The notes beneath the pieces are model-generated. The model was not told where the DNA came from. It saw only the letters and a list, made by a program, of their open reading frames with translations, and made no database searches. 12,428 nucleotides of DNA, taken from the NCBI GenBank assembly GCA_029865445.1, contig JAOUGY010000087.1:1-12428 (forward strand), written 5' to 3'. Positions 6,349-12,428 of this stretch are shown here, in pieces; the first letter of the stretch is position 1, and each line of letters opens with the position of its first letter. Position numbers and translations under genes: made by a program. The DNA is from Acidimicrobiia bacterium (GTDB taxonomy: Bacteria > Actinomycetota > Acidimicrobiia > Spongiisociales > ZC4RG35).

Positions 6349-7023
6349 ATGGACATCGACTTCACGCTCACCGATCAAGCGGGCAATCCCTGGACCCTTT
6401 CCCAGCGGCGCGGGATCGCGCATCTTCTCGTGTTTCTCCGGGGAGATTGGTGACCGTACTGCAACGGCCAGCTGGTCAGCTTGGCGGCGCGCTACGAGTC
6501 GTTCCTTTCGGCGGGGGTGAGGCTTGCCGCGATCGACGTGGATTCCCCCGCTCAGCATGCGGCGATGGTGTCCAAGCTCGACCTGCCGTTCGCCTACCTC
6601 AGTGATTCCGATCGGGCCGGCGCCATCCAGCCGTTCGGTCTTTCCAACCCGGACGACCCCCGCAACCTCGCCTATCCCGCCCTGGTTCTCCTGGATCCGG
6701 AGGGTGCCGAGGTGTGGCGATGGGTGTCTCGTGACTTTGCCGACCGTATGCCCGAGGACGATGTGGTCGAGGTGGTGGGTGGATACGGCTGGGCTCCCGT
6801 CGCCGGTGAGGCGATTGAGATCGGTCTGGCGGAACCGGGGCCGCGGGCGATGCCCTTCGAAGGGCTCAGCTTCTATCTTCGGGGTGCCCGGTTCGCGGCG
6901 CTTGCCATGGGTCTGCGGCACGGCCATCACGACCCCTCCATCAAGGCGGATTCGAAGGAGTACGTGGCGGAGATGGATCGATTCCTGGCCGACTACGCAG
7001 CGCTGAAGGAACGTCGCGGCTGA
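6349..7023 (+). CDS. Selenocysteine-containing redoxin (AhpC/TSA-like, U-P-Y-C motif)
   Basis: This is a thioredoxin-fold redoxin, probably a thiol/selenol peroxidase or reductase in the cytosol. The frame from ATG 6349 gives M-D-I-D-F-T-L-T-D-Q-A-G-N-P-W, a typical peroxiredoxin opening, then L-V-F-L-R-G-D-W. An in-frame TGA (6451-6453) follows, then P-Y-C-N-G-Q-L. In the family this reads R-G-D-W-C-P-Y-C, so TGA stands exactly where the first redox Cys belongs. Read as selenocysteine, the protein has 224 residues with Sec35 and Cys38 and ends at TGA 7021-7023. After the TGA the frame is open and family-like (I-D-V-D-S-P, L-S-D-S-D, P-A-L-V-L-L-D-P-E-G). A SECIS-like hairpin lies at 6459-6487. 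Conventional annotation would split it into a stub and a false downstream gene starting at 6481. Alternatives are a nonsense mutation or base error. Sec machinery (SelA, SelB, SelD, tRNA-Sec) is not in the window. Confidence 0.85.
6459..6487 (+). promoter_or_regulatory. Candidate bacterial SECIS hairpin downstream of the Sec UGA
   Basis: Hand folding gives an upper stem GGCC/GGUC (6466-6469 with 6474-6477, one G-U pair) and a four-base apical loop AGCU. A small internal loop separates a lower stem of CUG plus CAA (6459-6464) pairing with UUG and CGG (6481-6487), with one bulged G at 6484. Sixteen nucleotides separate the UGA from the loop, and the second loop base is G. Both agree with the general bacterial SECIS pattern of a hairpin shortly after the UGA with a G early in the loop. 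A competing pairing UGACC/GGUCA (6451-6455 with 6474-6478) also exists. No folding energy was computed. Confidence 0.55.
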
Positions 7024-7037
7024 TCGCGGTCAGCCGC
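7016..7037. terminator. Candidate bidirectional hairpin spanning both convergent stop codons
   Basis: GCGGCTGA (7016-7023) and TCAGCCGC (7030-7037) form a perfect 8-bp stem with a 6-nt loop. The left arm ends with the selenoprotein's TGA stop, and the right arm starts with the complement of the VOC gene's TGA stop. It could end transcription from both sides. There is no U-run after it on either strand, so it is not a classical intrinsic terminator. Confidence 0.4.
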
Positions 7038-7713
7038 CGACGGTGACGCCACCGATGTCGACGGGCGATGTCTCCAAGTCGAACGTGATGGCCATGGGCC
7101 CTCTGCCGATGATCACGGTCCCAGCCTGGATGAGGCCGTTATCGACCGGACTGTTGCAGATCCGGGAGAGAGCGTCGGATGCCTCGACCGACATGGGCCT
7201 CGTGGCACGGCGCAGCCTGCGGACCGAATTCGCGTGGCGTACGTTGTGATCGTTCCAGACTGCTTCCGGGGCCAGGTGGCGGCAAAGGAATGCACCTACG
7301 TCATCGGCGCCGTGAGTGAGCACGCACTCGAAACGAGCGGTTACGATCCCACCGTCGATCTGCGGTGCGGGCCGTGAGAACGTGAAGATCTCGCCGGTGG
7401 CGTCGGTTCCCAACTCGGTCATCTCCGAGGGAGGATCGGTGGACCCGAAGACGAAATGGGTGATGCCGCCACCCCCCGACTCGAGGGCTTGGGCGACCTG
7501 GGCTCCGAACCCGGTGGCCGGCAGTCGCTCCCGAGAGGTCACCGCCACGATCTCGATGTATCCGTTCTCGAGGACGATCAGACGGTTCGATGTCCCGAAC
7601 GGGTGGTCGGCCCTGGGGGTGACGGTGAACCCGATCCCCGAGTACGAATCGGCGGCTGCGTCCAGGTCGGGGACGGCGTGGACGACGTGGTCGAGCGGTC
7701 GTGGGTCAGGCAC
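7030..7713 (-). CDS. Glyoxalase-like VOC superfamily protein
   Basis: The N-terminus L-D-H-V-V-H-A-V-P-D-L-D-A-A, then D-H-P-F-G-T-S-N-R-L-I and N-G-Y-I-E-I-V-A-V, is characteristic of the Glyoxalase_3-like branch of the vicinal oxygen chelate fold. His9 and Glu54 are candidate metal ligands. At 227 residues it fits the two-module length of that branch. The reaction is unknown; VOC proteins include lyases, dioxygenases and drug-binding or drug-modifying resistance proteins. The GTG start (7711-7713) overlaps the TetR gene's end by 8 nt, so it is probably translated from the same mRNA as the transporter and regulator. That context hints at handling a toxic compound or metabolite that the transporter also moves, which is inference. 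It ends 6 nt from the convergent selenoprotein. Confidence 0.85.
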   Translation of the reverse strand: MPDPRPLDHVVHAVPDLDAAADSYSGIGFTVTPRADHPFGTSNRLIVLENGYIEIVAVTSRERLPATGFGAQVAQALESGGGGITHFVFGSTDPPSEMTELGTDATGEIFTFSRPAPQIDGGIVTARFECVLTHGADDVGAFLCRHLAPEAVWNDHNVRHANSVRRLRRATRPMSVEASDALSRICNSPVDNGLIQAGTVIIGRGPMAITFDLETSPVDIGGVTVGG

Positions 7714-8380
7714 GCAGTCCGTCGAGCATCATCGAGAGGGCAGTCTCGATGACCGCCTCCTCGTCGATCGTCATCACGGGCTCGGCGATCCCTCGTTTGC
7801 TTATGAGGATGTAGACGGTTCCGTGGACGGCCGCCCACACCGCCACTGCTGCGGCGATCACATCGGTGTCGGATTTGAGCTCCCCCGACTCGACGCCGGC
7901 TTCGAGAAGCCCCACGAGGAGGCCAAACGCCTGAACGCCCGGGTCGGAATCGTCGAGATCGAGTGGGGCGCTGTCGGCAGGGCCCGGGCCGAAAAGGGTG
8001 ACGTATTGGCCGGGATGTTCGAGCCCGAAGGCGATGTAAGCCCGACCGGCGCGGATCATCCGTTCAACGACTGTGCCTTCGCCTGCTCCGACCGCCTCCA
8101 TGAGCCGTTGATTGAGGATGTCGAACACCCGGCGGCAGGTCTCGTAGAGCAACTCCTCTTTGTCTGCGAAGTGCAAATAGATCGAGGGCGCGCTCACTCC
8201 GACGGCCTTGGCGACACCGCGGATGGTTACGGAGTCCTTGTTTCCCTTCTCGACGAGAAGTCGCTCGGCTGCGTCGAGGATCTCGTCTCGGAGCAGGTCG
8301 CCTTCTCCCTTGCGCGCTCGTCGACGCCCCGGCGGGTCCGGGGCGTCGACGGCGCTGGAAGGTCTCTTGGTCGTGGTCAA
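7706..8380 (-). CDS. TetR/AcrR-family transcriptional repressor
   Basis: A one-domain DNA-binding regulator of 224 residues. After a basic N-terminal tail (to ~28) it has the TetR helix-turn-helix core: I-L-D-A-A-E-R-L-L at 34-42, T-I-R-G-V-A-K-A-V-G-V-S at 52-63, then S-I-Y-L-H-F-A-D-K-E-E-L-L at 66-78. The C-terminal ligand domain contains W182-x-x-x-H186-G187, the mark of the WHG-type TetR C-terminal family. The TTG start overlaps the transporter stop (TTGA, 8377-8380). A GGAGG at 8391-8395, 10 nt upstream inside the transporter gene, supports this start. As second gene of the operon it probably represses the promoter upstream of the transporter, where palindromes cover the -10, and is released by the transported compound. 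Ligand unknown. Confidence 0.93.
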   Translation of the reverse strand: MTTTKRPSSAVDAPDPPGRRRARKGEGDLLRDEILDAAERLLVEKGNKDSVTIRGVAKAVGVSAPSIYLHFADKEELLYETCRRVFDILNQRLMEAVGAGEGTVVERMIRAGRAYIAFGLEHPGQYVTLFGPGPADSAPLDLDDSDPGVQAFGLLVGLLEAGVESGELKSDTDVIAAAVAVWAAVHGTVYILISKRGIAEPVMTIDEEAVIETALSMMLDGLRA

Positions 8381-10581
8381 GCGGGGGATGCCTCCGGTTC
8401 GAGCATAGAAGGACCGGGTTCGAGATGAGACGTCTCCGAGAACCCGAATCGATCATGAATCCTTCTCATCCACCGGGGAGCCCACCAGTTGGCGGCTCCC
8501 GCCAGTCGCATGAACGCCGGAACCAGCGTCGCTCGAATGAGGAAGGCATCGACGAGCACCGCCAGCGTCATCCCCACACCGAACATCTTGATGAACGCCA
8601 CGCTCGAGGTGGCGAACGCGGTGAACACGACCGCGATGAGTACTGCCGCGGCGGTCACGATTCGGCCGGTCCGCTCGAGTCCCATCGCAACCGAGTGTTC
8701 GTTGTCGCCTCCCGCATCGTGCTCCTCCTTGATGCGCGAGAGGAGAAACACTTCGTAGTCCATCGATAGCCCGAAGGCGATGCAGAACATGAGCACCGGC
8801 ATCGTCAGGTCCAATGAACCGGTCGCCGTGAACCCGAGGACGTCAGAGAGGTTGCCGTCCTGGAATATCCAGACGAGCGCCCCGAACGCCGCCGACAGCG
8901 ACAGCAGGTTGAGGACGACCGCCTTGGCGGGCACGAGCAGCGAACCGAACATGAGGAACAGAACAACGAACGTCGCCGTGCCGATGATCCCGAGGGCCCA
9001 CGGCAGGGCACCGAAGAGAGCGGCCTTGGTGTCGACGAGGTCGGCGGCAGGCCCTGCCACGACGACATCGGGATCGGCCGCTCTGATCTCGGCGACGAGG
9101 CGCTCAGCCTCTTCCGAACTCGGATCCACGTCAGAGATGACCGAGAGGTAGTAGCCGGCATCCGAGACAAACCGAGCAGAAAGCGGGCTCGGTGGCGCCA
9201 CCTGCGCCCCGGCCGCATGGGATCCACCGGGGCCATCGACCCGGGCGACGAGCATGAGCGCGCTGAGCTCGGCGGCGAGCTGGGCGGCCTCGTCGGCGGA
9301 TTGGTTCGTTGCCACAACCTCGATGGCTGCGGCTTCGAAGGCCGAGAACTCGGTGCGGAGCGCATCGCCGACCACACGAGCCGGTGACCCGGGTGCAAGG
9401 ACGCGATCGTCGGAGCCCGCGAGCCGCACCCCCAGGAACGGCGATCCGAGGGCGATGAGGAGGGCAACGACCGTGGTGGCGATGGGGACCGGTCGTCGCA
9501 TCACGAACGTTGCGAGCCGGTGCCAGATTCCGGAGCCTTCCGCCGCTCGAGAGGTCCGCCGGACCCGGAATCGGTCGACGTTGTGACCGAGGACTGCGAG
9601 GAGTGCGGGAAGCACCACCACCGCTCCGATGGCGGCCAAGCCGACCACCGCGATCCCGGCATATCCGAACGAACGGAGGAAAGACAGTGGGAAGACCAGC
9701 ATCGCCGCCAGCGAAACGGCGACGGTGCCGGCTGAGAACAGCACAGTTCTCCCGGCGGTCAACATGGTCCTCCTGGCGGCGGCGTGGGGATCGAATCCGG
9801 CGCCCAGTTCCTCCCGGTAGCGCGAAACGACGAAGAGGGCGTAATCGATGGCCAGTCCCAAGCCGAGGCCCGTTGTCAGGTTGAGTGCGAAGATGGACAC
9901 GTCGGTGAACCGGGTGAGCATCTCGAGGACGAAGAACGTGCCGATGATCGAGATGACTCCCACCCCGAGCGGGAGCGACGCGGCCACGACGCTCCCAAAG
10001 ATGATGATCAAGAGGATCATGGTCACCGGGAGCGCGATCGCCTCCGACCGGGCGAGGTCCGACTCTACTGTCTCCTGGACTTCCGAGAACAGGGGACCGG
10101 TGCCGCCCACTGCCACGTCGAGCGACCCGAATGGCCCCCGGTAGTTCTCTGCGAGCTCCCTGGAGTGATCGAGGACCTCGCCGTCGTCCCCCTCGAAGGA
10201 GACGAATACCAGAGCGGCATCACCCGTATCGTTCCGGAGTCCAGGTGGGGAACCGAGCGACCAATACGAGTTCACCGAGGTCACGTGCTGTTCGCCGCCG
10301 AGCATCGCTTCCAGGTCCGCGGCCTCGGACACCACCGTCGCATCGTCGACTGAGGTGCCGTTGGCGCGCACGAGGAGAACGGCGTTGGGTGGTGCCGCAC
10401 CGAATTCCTCGGCGAGCACTTGTGCGGCTTGTACCGATTCGGCCTCGGGGTCCTCGAAGCCGCCGTTCGACAGCGATCCGGCAACACCACCTCCGGCCAT
10501 CCCCGCAGCAGTCAATGCTGCCAGGGCGATGAGCAGCACCGCGACGCGGTGGGTGACCACAGCCTTCGCCAACCGTTCCAT
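8377..10581 (-). CDS. MMPL/RND-family membrane transporter
   Basis: A 734-residue integral membrane transporter that should export a lipid, drug or other hydrophobic compound using proton flow. The topology is the RND repeat: helix 1 (~13-34), a large extracytoplasmic loop, a block of helices at ~180-340, helix 7 (~365-385), a second loop, and a block at ~540-700. Both proton-relay Asp-Tyr pairs of the MmpL family are present: G-L-A-I-D246-Y247 and G-L-S-M-D608-Y609, each followed by the usual V/L-S-R-x-(K)-E-E segment. The C-terminal tail is short, unlike mycobacterial MmpL3. AAGGAG (10589-10594) lies 7 nt before the ATG. It is first in an operon with a TetR repressor and a VOC protein, so expression is probably induced by substrate. 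Substrate cannot be named. Confidence 0.93.
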   Translation of the reverse strand: MERLAKAVVTHRVAVLLIALAALTAAGMAGGGVAGSLSNGGFEDPEAESVQAAQVLAEEFGAAPPNAVLLVRANGTSVDDATVVSEAADLEAMLGGEQHVTSVNSYWSLGSPPGLRNDTGDAALVFVSFEGDDGEVLDHSRELAENYRGPFGSLDVAVGGTGPLFSEVQETVESDLARSEAIALPVTMILLIIIFGSVVAASLPLGVGVISIIGTFFVLEMLTRFTDVSIFALNLTTGLGLGLAIDYALFVVSRYREELGAGFDPHAAARRTMLTAGRTVLFSAGTVAVSLAAMLVFPLSFLRSFGYAGIAVVGLAAIGAVVVLPALLAVLGHNVDRFRVRRTSRAAEGSGIWHRLATFVMRRPVPIATTVVALLIALGSPFLGVRLAGSDDRVLAPGSPARVVGDALRTEFSAFEAAAIEVVATNQSADEAAQLAAELSALMLVARVDGPGGSHAAGAQVAPPSPLSARFVSDAGYYLSVISDVDPSSEEAERLVAEIRAADPDVVVAGPAADLVDTKAALFGALPWALGIIGTATFVVLFLMFGSLLVPAKAVVLNLLSLSAAFGALVWIFQDGNLSDVLGFTATGSLDLTMPVLMFCIAFGLSMDYEVFLLSRIKEEHDAGGDNEHSVAMGLERTGRIVTAAAVLIAVVFTAFATSSVAFIKMFGVGMTLAVLVDAFLIRATLVPAFMRLAGAANWWAPRWMRRIHDRFGFSETSHLEPGPSMLEPEASPA

Positions 10582-10588
10582 GATCTCT

Positions 10589-10594
10589 CTCCTT
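10589..10594 (-). promoter_or_regulatory. Strong ribosome binding site (AAGGAG) of the MMPL transporter
   Basis: AAGGAG is 7 nt from the ATG at 10581. It is one of few strong Shine-Dalgarno sites in the window and fixes the transporter start. Confidence 0.85.
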
Positions 10595-10616
10595 GAGCTG
10601 AACAGCGATAACTGAT

Positions 10617-10654
10617 CGCCGTTAAGTGAACGGCGGTAACGTAACGTCGTTCAC
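10617..10654. promoter_or_regulatory. Nested palindromes, likely TetR operator
   Basis: Two overlapping inverted repeats are visible. CGCCGTT-AAGTG-AACGGCG (10617-10635) has perfect 7-bp arms. A 29-bp imperfect palindrome (10626-10654) has perfect outer arms GTGAACG/CGTTCAC and 11 of 14 pairs matched about a centre at 10640. A third, smaller one, GCGAT-AACTG-ATCGC, lies just outside at 10605-10619. They cover the -10 box and the expected transcription start of the transporter operon, the right place for a repressor. That the TetR product encoded second in the operon binds here is inference. Confidence 0.7.
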
Positions 10655-10666
10655 GCGTCCTGTCAA
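10638..10666 (-). promoter_or_regulatory. Sigma70-type promoter of the MMPL-TetR-VOC operon
   Basis: On the minus strand, TTGACA (10661-10666) is a perfect -35, followed by a 17-nt spacer and TACGTT (10638-10643) as -10. Transcription should begin near 10630, about 50 nt before the transporter start codon. The -10 and spacer lie inside a 29-bp palindrome. Confidence 0.8.
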
Positions 10667-10908
10667 CCCTTGATCACCGGTCCACGGAACTCGGGAGACG
10701 GACAGGCCGTGCACCACCATTCGAGGGGAACGCTCTTGGACGCGGTCAGGAGCCGGCTAGGAGCCATTCATGAGCCCTTCGAGCCATGACTTGGTGGGTC
10801 ATCGGCGATGTGCCCCAACCGGAGTGGCGGCGTCCGACCCCCCTCCTCGGCGCAGGTGCGACTGATGGTTTTGCGCCGGGCCTGCACAGGTGCGGGCGTG
10901 GTGCGTGG
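10667..10908. other. Intergenic stretch between divergent genes, no supported gene
   Basis: With the promoter elements on its flanks this is the longest non-coding stretch of the window (10582-10920, 339 nt). I see no tRNA, no long inverted repeat and no convincing gene. A 31-codon frame (10770-10865, +) has AGGAG 6 nt before its ATG but no recognisable sequence and weaker GC at third positions than the real genes. Confidence 0.5.
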
Positions 10909-10914
10909 CACAAT
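10909..10914 (+). promoter_or_regulatory. Possible -10 hexamer (CACAAT) of the DUF4015-SLH gene
   Basis: CACAAT is one base from TACAAT and ends 6 nt before the GTG at 10921, which lacks a Shine-Dalgarno site. The arrangement resembles those before 3185 and 6349, but the match is weaker. Confidence 0.25.
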
Positions 10915-10920
10915 CGGTCG

Positions 10921-12428
10921 GTGCGACGAGCGATCCTTCTCGTGGTCATCTTGACGTTGACCGTTCCCGCGCCGGTGGCGGCCGCCGAGAGCAACGACCT
11001 CATCGGCATCGTGACCAACCGCCGCGGGGTGCCCTTGGCCGACGTGGATGTGACGCTCAACGGAGCCACGTTCACGACCGGCGACGACGGACGGTTCGTG
11101 TTCCGTGGTGTGGTCCCCGGTGATGTCGCCTTCGGCCGGGTGGCCCATGTCCCACAGACCGTCAGCTGGGACGGCACGCACGAGTACCTCGGCGTGACCA
11201 TGGCGGAGCGGATAGCCCGCGGCATCCACGTGGCGGGATGGATCCCGTCGGTGGATGCCGACTTCCAACGCATGCTCGACATTGGAGCGACCACATCGGT
11301 CAACACGCTCATGATCGACATCAAGAACGAGAACGGGAAGGTGTATCACCATTCCACCAACCCGACGGTCGACATCCTCGGGGCCCAGGCCGCAGAGTCG
11401 TTCGACCTCGAAGCCCGCGTGGTTCAAGCACACGCACAGGGGTTCTACGTGGTGGTGAGGATCGTCACATTCCAGGACCCGATCGCCGCCAAAGCCCGTC
11501 CGTCGTGGGCAGCCACCGACGCCTCAACCGGTACCCCACTCAACCGGAATGGCCAGTACTTCCTGGACCCGACCGACCCCAACCCGCGGGAATACGCGCT
11601 GAGGCTGGCCGAGGAGGCGTGTTCGATGGGGGTCGACGAAGTGCAGTTCGACTACGTCCGCTTTCCGGACGGAAACAACTCGGGTGTCGTCTTCGACGGG
11701 CCAGTCGATCCCGACTCGCGTGTCCGCACGATCACCGACTTCCTCGCCCAGGCCCGCAATCGCCTCGAACCGATGGGGTGTGCCACCGCTGCCGACATCT
11801 TTGGTTGGATCACGAATACGCCGACCGACGGCAACATCGGCCAGCAATTCGAGTCTGTGATCGACGTCGTCGATGTCGTTTCGCCGATGATCTACCCGAG
11901 TCACTACTCGACCGGGTGGTACGGGTTCACGGTCCCCAACGATCATCCCGGTCCGGTGGTGACCAATGCCAGTCGCGACGCGATGCGTCGCATGACCAAT
12001 TCGCAGGTGGTGTTGCGTCCATGGCTCCAGGACTTCTGGTACACCCCCGACCAGGTGCGCACCCAGATCGTGGCGGTGGATGGCCTCGGCCTCGGTTGGA
12101 TGCTGTGGAACATCCTCAGTGTGTTCTCGGTGTCCGGGATTCCCCTGTCAGGTGACCTGTCGGCGAATCACACGGTGCCGGCCCCGCAGTTTCTCGATCT
12201 GCCCGAGAGCGGGTTCTTCGACGTGCCCGATTCGCACGTCTTTTCGCCCGACGTGGCCTGGCTCGCCGACGAAGGGATCACCGGTGGCTGTAACCCTCCT
12301 TGGTCCGACTTCTTCTGTCCTGATGATGTGGTGACGCGGGGTCAGATGGCAGCGTTTCTGGTGCGGGCGTTGGGGTATTCGGGTGGTGGGTTCGAGTTCT
12401 CCGATGATGACGGGTCGGTGTTCGAGTC
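10921..12428 (+). CDS. Exported DUF4015-type putative glycoside hydrolase with SLH-type repeats (3' partial)
   Basis: The frame runs off the right edge after 502 codons. Domains in order: signal peptide (M-R-R, hydrophobic stretch, likely cut after A-A-A near residue 22); a carboxypeptidase-regulatory/CnaB-like beta domain (~27-75, G-I-V-T-N-R-R-G-V-P-L-A-D-V-D-V-T-L and T-G-D-D-G-R-F-V-F); a TIM-barrel DUF4015 domain (~99-405); then SLH-type repeats from ~432. DUF4015 landmarks are R-G-I-H-V-A-G-W, L-M-I-D-I-K-N-E-N-G-K-V (130-141), G-V-D-E-V-Q-F-D-Y-V-R-F-P (237-249) and S-P-M-I-Y-P-S-H-Y (321-329). This family is regarded as a putative glycoside hydrolase; substrate and catalytic residues are not established, though Glu240 and Asp244 in the conserved strand are candidates. 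It probably acts on surface or environmental polysaccharide while anchored by its SLH tail. Other frames here are shadows. Confidence 0.9.
   Translation, partial: MRRAILLVVILTLTVPAPVAAAESNDLIGIVTNRRGVPLADVDVTLNGATFTTGDDGRFVFRGVVPGDVAFGRVAHVPQTVSWDGTHEYLGVTMAERIARGIHVAGWIPSVDADFQRMLDIGATTSVNTLMIDIKNENGKVYHHSTNPTVDILGAQAAESFDLEARVVQAHAQGFYVVVRIVTFQDPIAAKARPSWAATDASTGTPLNRNGQYFLDPTDPNPREYALRLAEEACSMGVDEVQFDYVRFPDGNNSGVVFDGPVDPDSRVRTITDFLAQARNRLEPMGCATAADIFGWITNTPTDGNIGQQFESVIDVVDVVSPMIYPSHYSTGWYGFTVPNDHPGPVVTNASRDAMRRMTNSQVVLRPWLQDFWYTPDQVRTQIVAVDGLGLGWMLWNILSVFSVSGIPLSGDLSANHTVPAPQFLDLPESGFFDVPDSHVFSPDVAWLADEGITGGCNPPWSDFFCPDDVVTRGQMAAFLVRALGYSGGGFEFSDDDGSVFE
12214..12428 (+). repeat. SLH-type repeats, one complete and a second cut by the window edge
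   Basis: The unit starting at F-F-D-V-P-D-S (residue 432) carries G-I-T-G-G-C-N-P-P, F-F-C-P-D-D and T-R-G-Q-M-A-A-F-L-V-R-A-L. The next unit begins 60 codons later with F-S-D-D-D-G-S-V-F and is truncated. These are the same Cys-pair repeat type as at 447-983, and parts also match in DNA, for example around CAGATGGC in the T-R-G-Q-M-A segment. Confidence 0.88.

Noticed and set aside
6481..7023. A separate gene starting at TTG 6481
   Set aside because: It lacks the peroxiredoxin N-terminus and active site, which lie in the same frame just upstream of a single TGA; the full 6349-7023 reading explains the sequence better.
10770..10865. Small ORF of 31 codons with AGGAG 6 nt upstream of ATG
   Set aside because: No recognisable sequence, Arg/Pro-rich ending, third-position GC lower than in the clear genes, and no conservation evidence available; kept only as a note.
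10667..10908. tRNA or other structured RNA in the longest intergenic gap
   Set aside because: No T-loop-like GGTTCGAATCC sequence and no cloverleaf pairing; only a short ATGAC/GTCAT repeat at 10786-10802.
10746..11433. Minus-strand frames of ~190-220 codons opposite the DUF4015 gene start
   Set aside because: No family resemblance and composition typical of antisense shadows in GC-rich DNA.
11238..12155. Long plus-strand frame (305 codons) inside the right-edge gene
   Set aside because: Arg/His/Pro-rich shadow; the frame from 10921 has a signal peptide and recognisable DUF4015 and SLH motifs.

Overview
The window is high-GC, tightly packed DNA that looks like an actinobacterium. The Cys-containing SLH-type repeats at both edges, the MmpL-like transporter, GTG/TTG starts and promoter hexamers placed as in leaderless genes suggest something near class Acidimicrobiia. 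That placement is inferred from gene style, not from a marker gene.

Layout, left to right. (1) The 3' end of an exported protein, probably a metallopeptidase tail, ends in three SLH-type repeats (3-986, +). (2) Convergent to it is a large membrane histidine kinase with no partner regulator in the window (999-3095, -). (3) Divergent from the kinase is a sugar-activation pair: a galactokinase-type GHMP kinase (3185-4384) and a sugar-1-phosphate nucleotidylyltransferase (4381-5115), joined by an ATGA overlap. Together they could turn a free sugar into an NDP-sugar. (4) A Gfo/Idh/MocA dehydrogenase (5068-6297, -) converges on the pair and overlaps its 3' end by 48 nt. (5) At 6349-7023 (+) is a redoxin (AhpC/TSA-like) gene in which the first Cys codon of the usual W-C-P-Y-C motif is an in-frame TGA. 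The frame continues to a full-length protein and a SECIS-like hairpin follows the TGA. I read it as a selenoprotein (U-P-Y-C, Sec35), split in two if TGA is taken as stop. (6) On the minus strand is a three-gene operon, MMPL transporter, then TetR/AcrR regulator, then glyoxalase-like VOC protein, with overlapping stop/start codons. It is driven by a strong TTGACA-17-TACGTT promoter covered by nested palindromes, the likely autoregulatory operator. (7) At the right edge is an exported DUF4015-type putative glycoside hydrolase that again ends in SLH-type repeats and runs off the window (10921-12428, +).

The best finding is the selenoprotein. Next are the TetR operator/promoter architecture, the DUF4015-SLH fusion, the Cys-pair SLH repeats shared by both edge proteins, and the coupled kinase-nucleotidylyltransferase pair. 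No tRNA, rRNA, CRISPR, insertion sequence or clear phage gene was seen.
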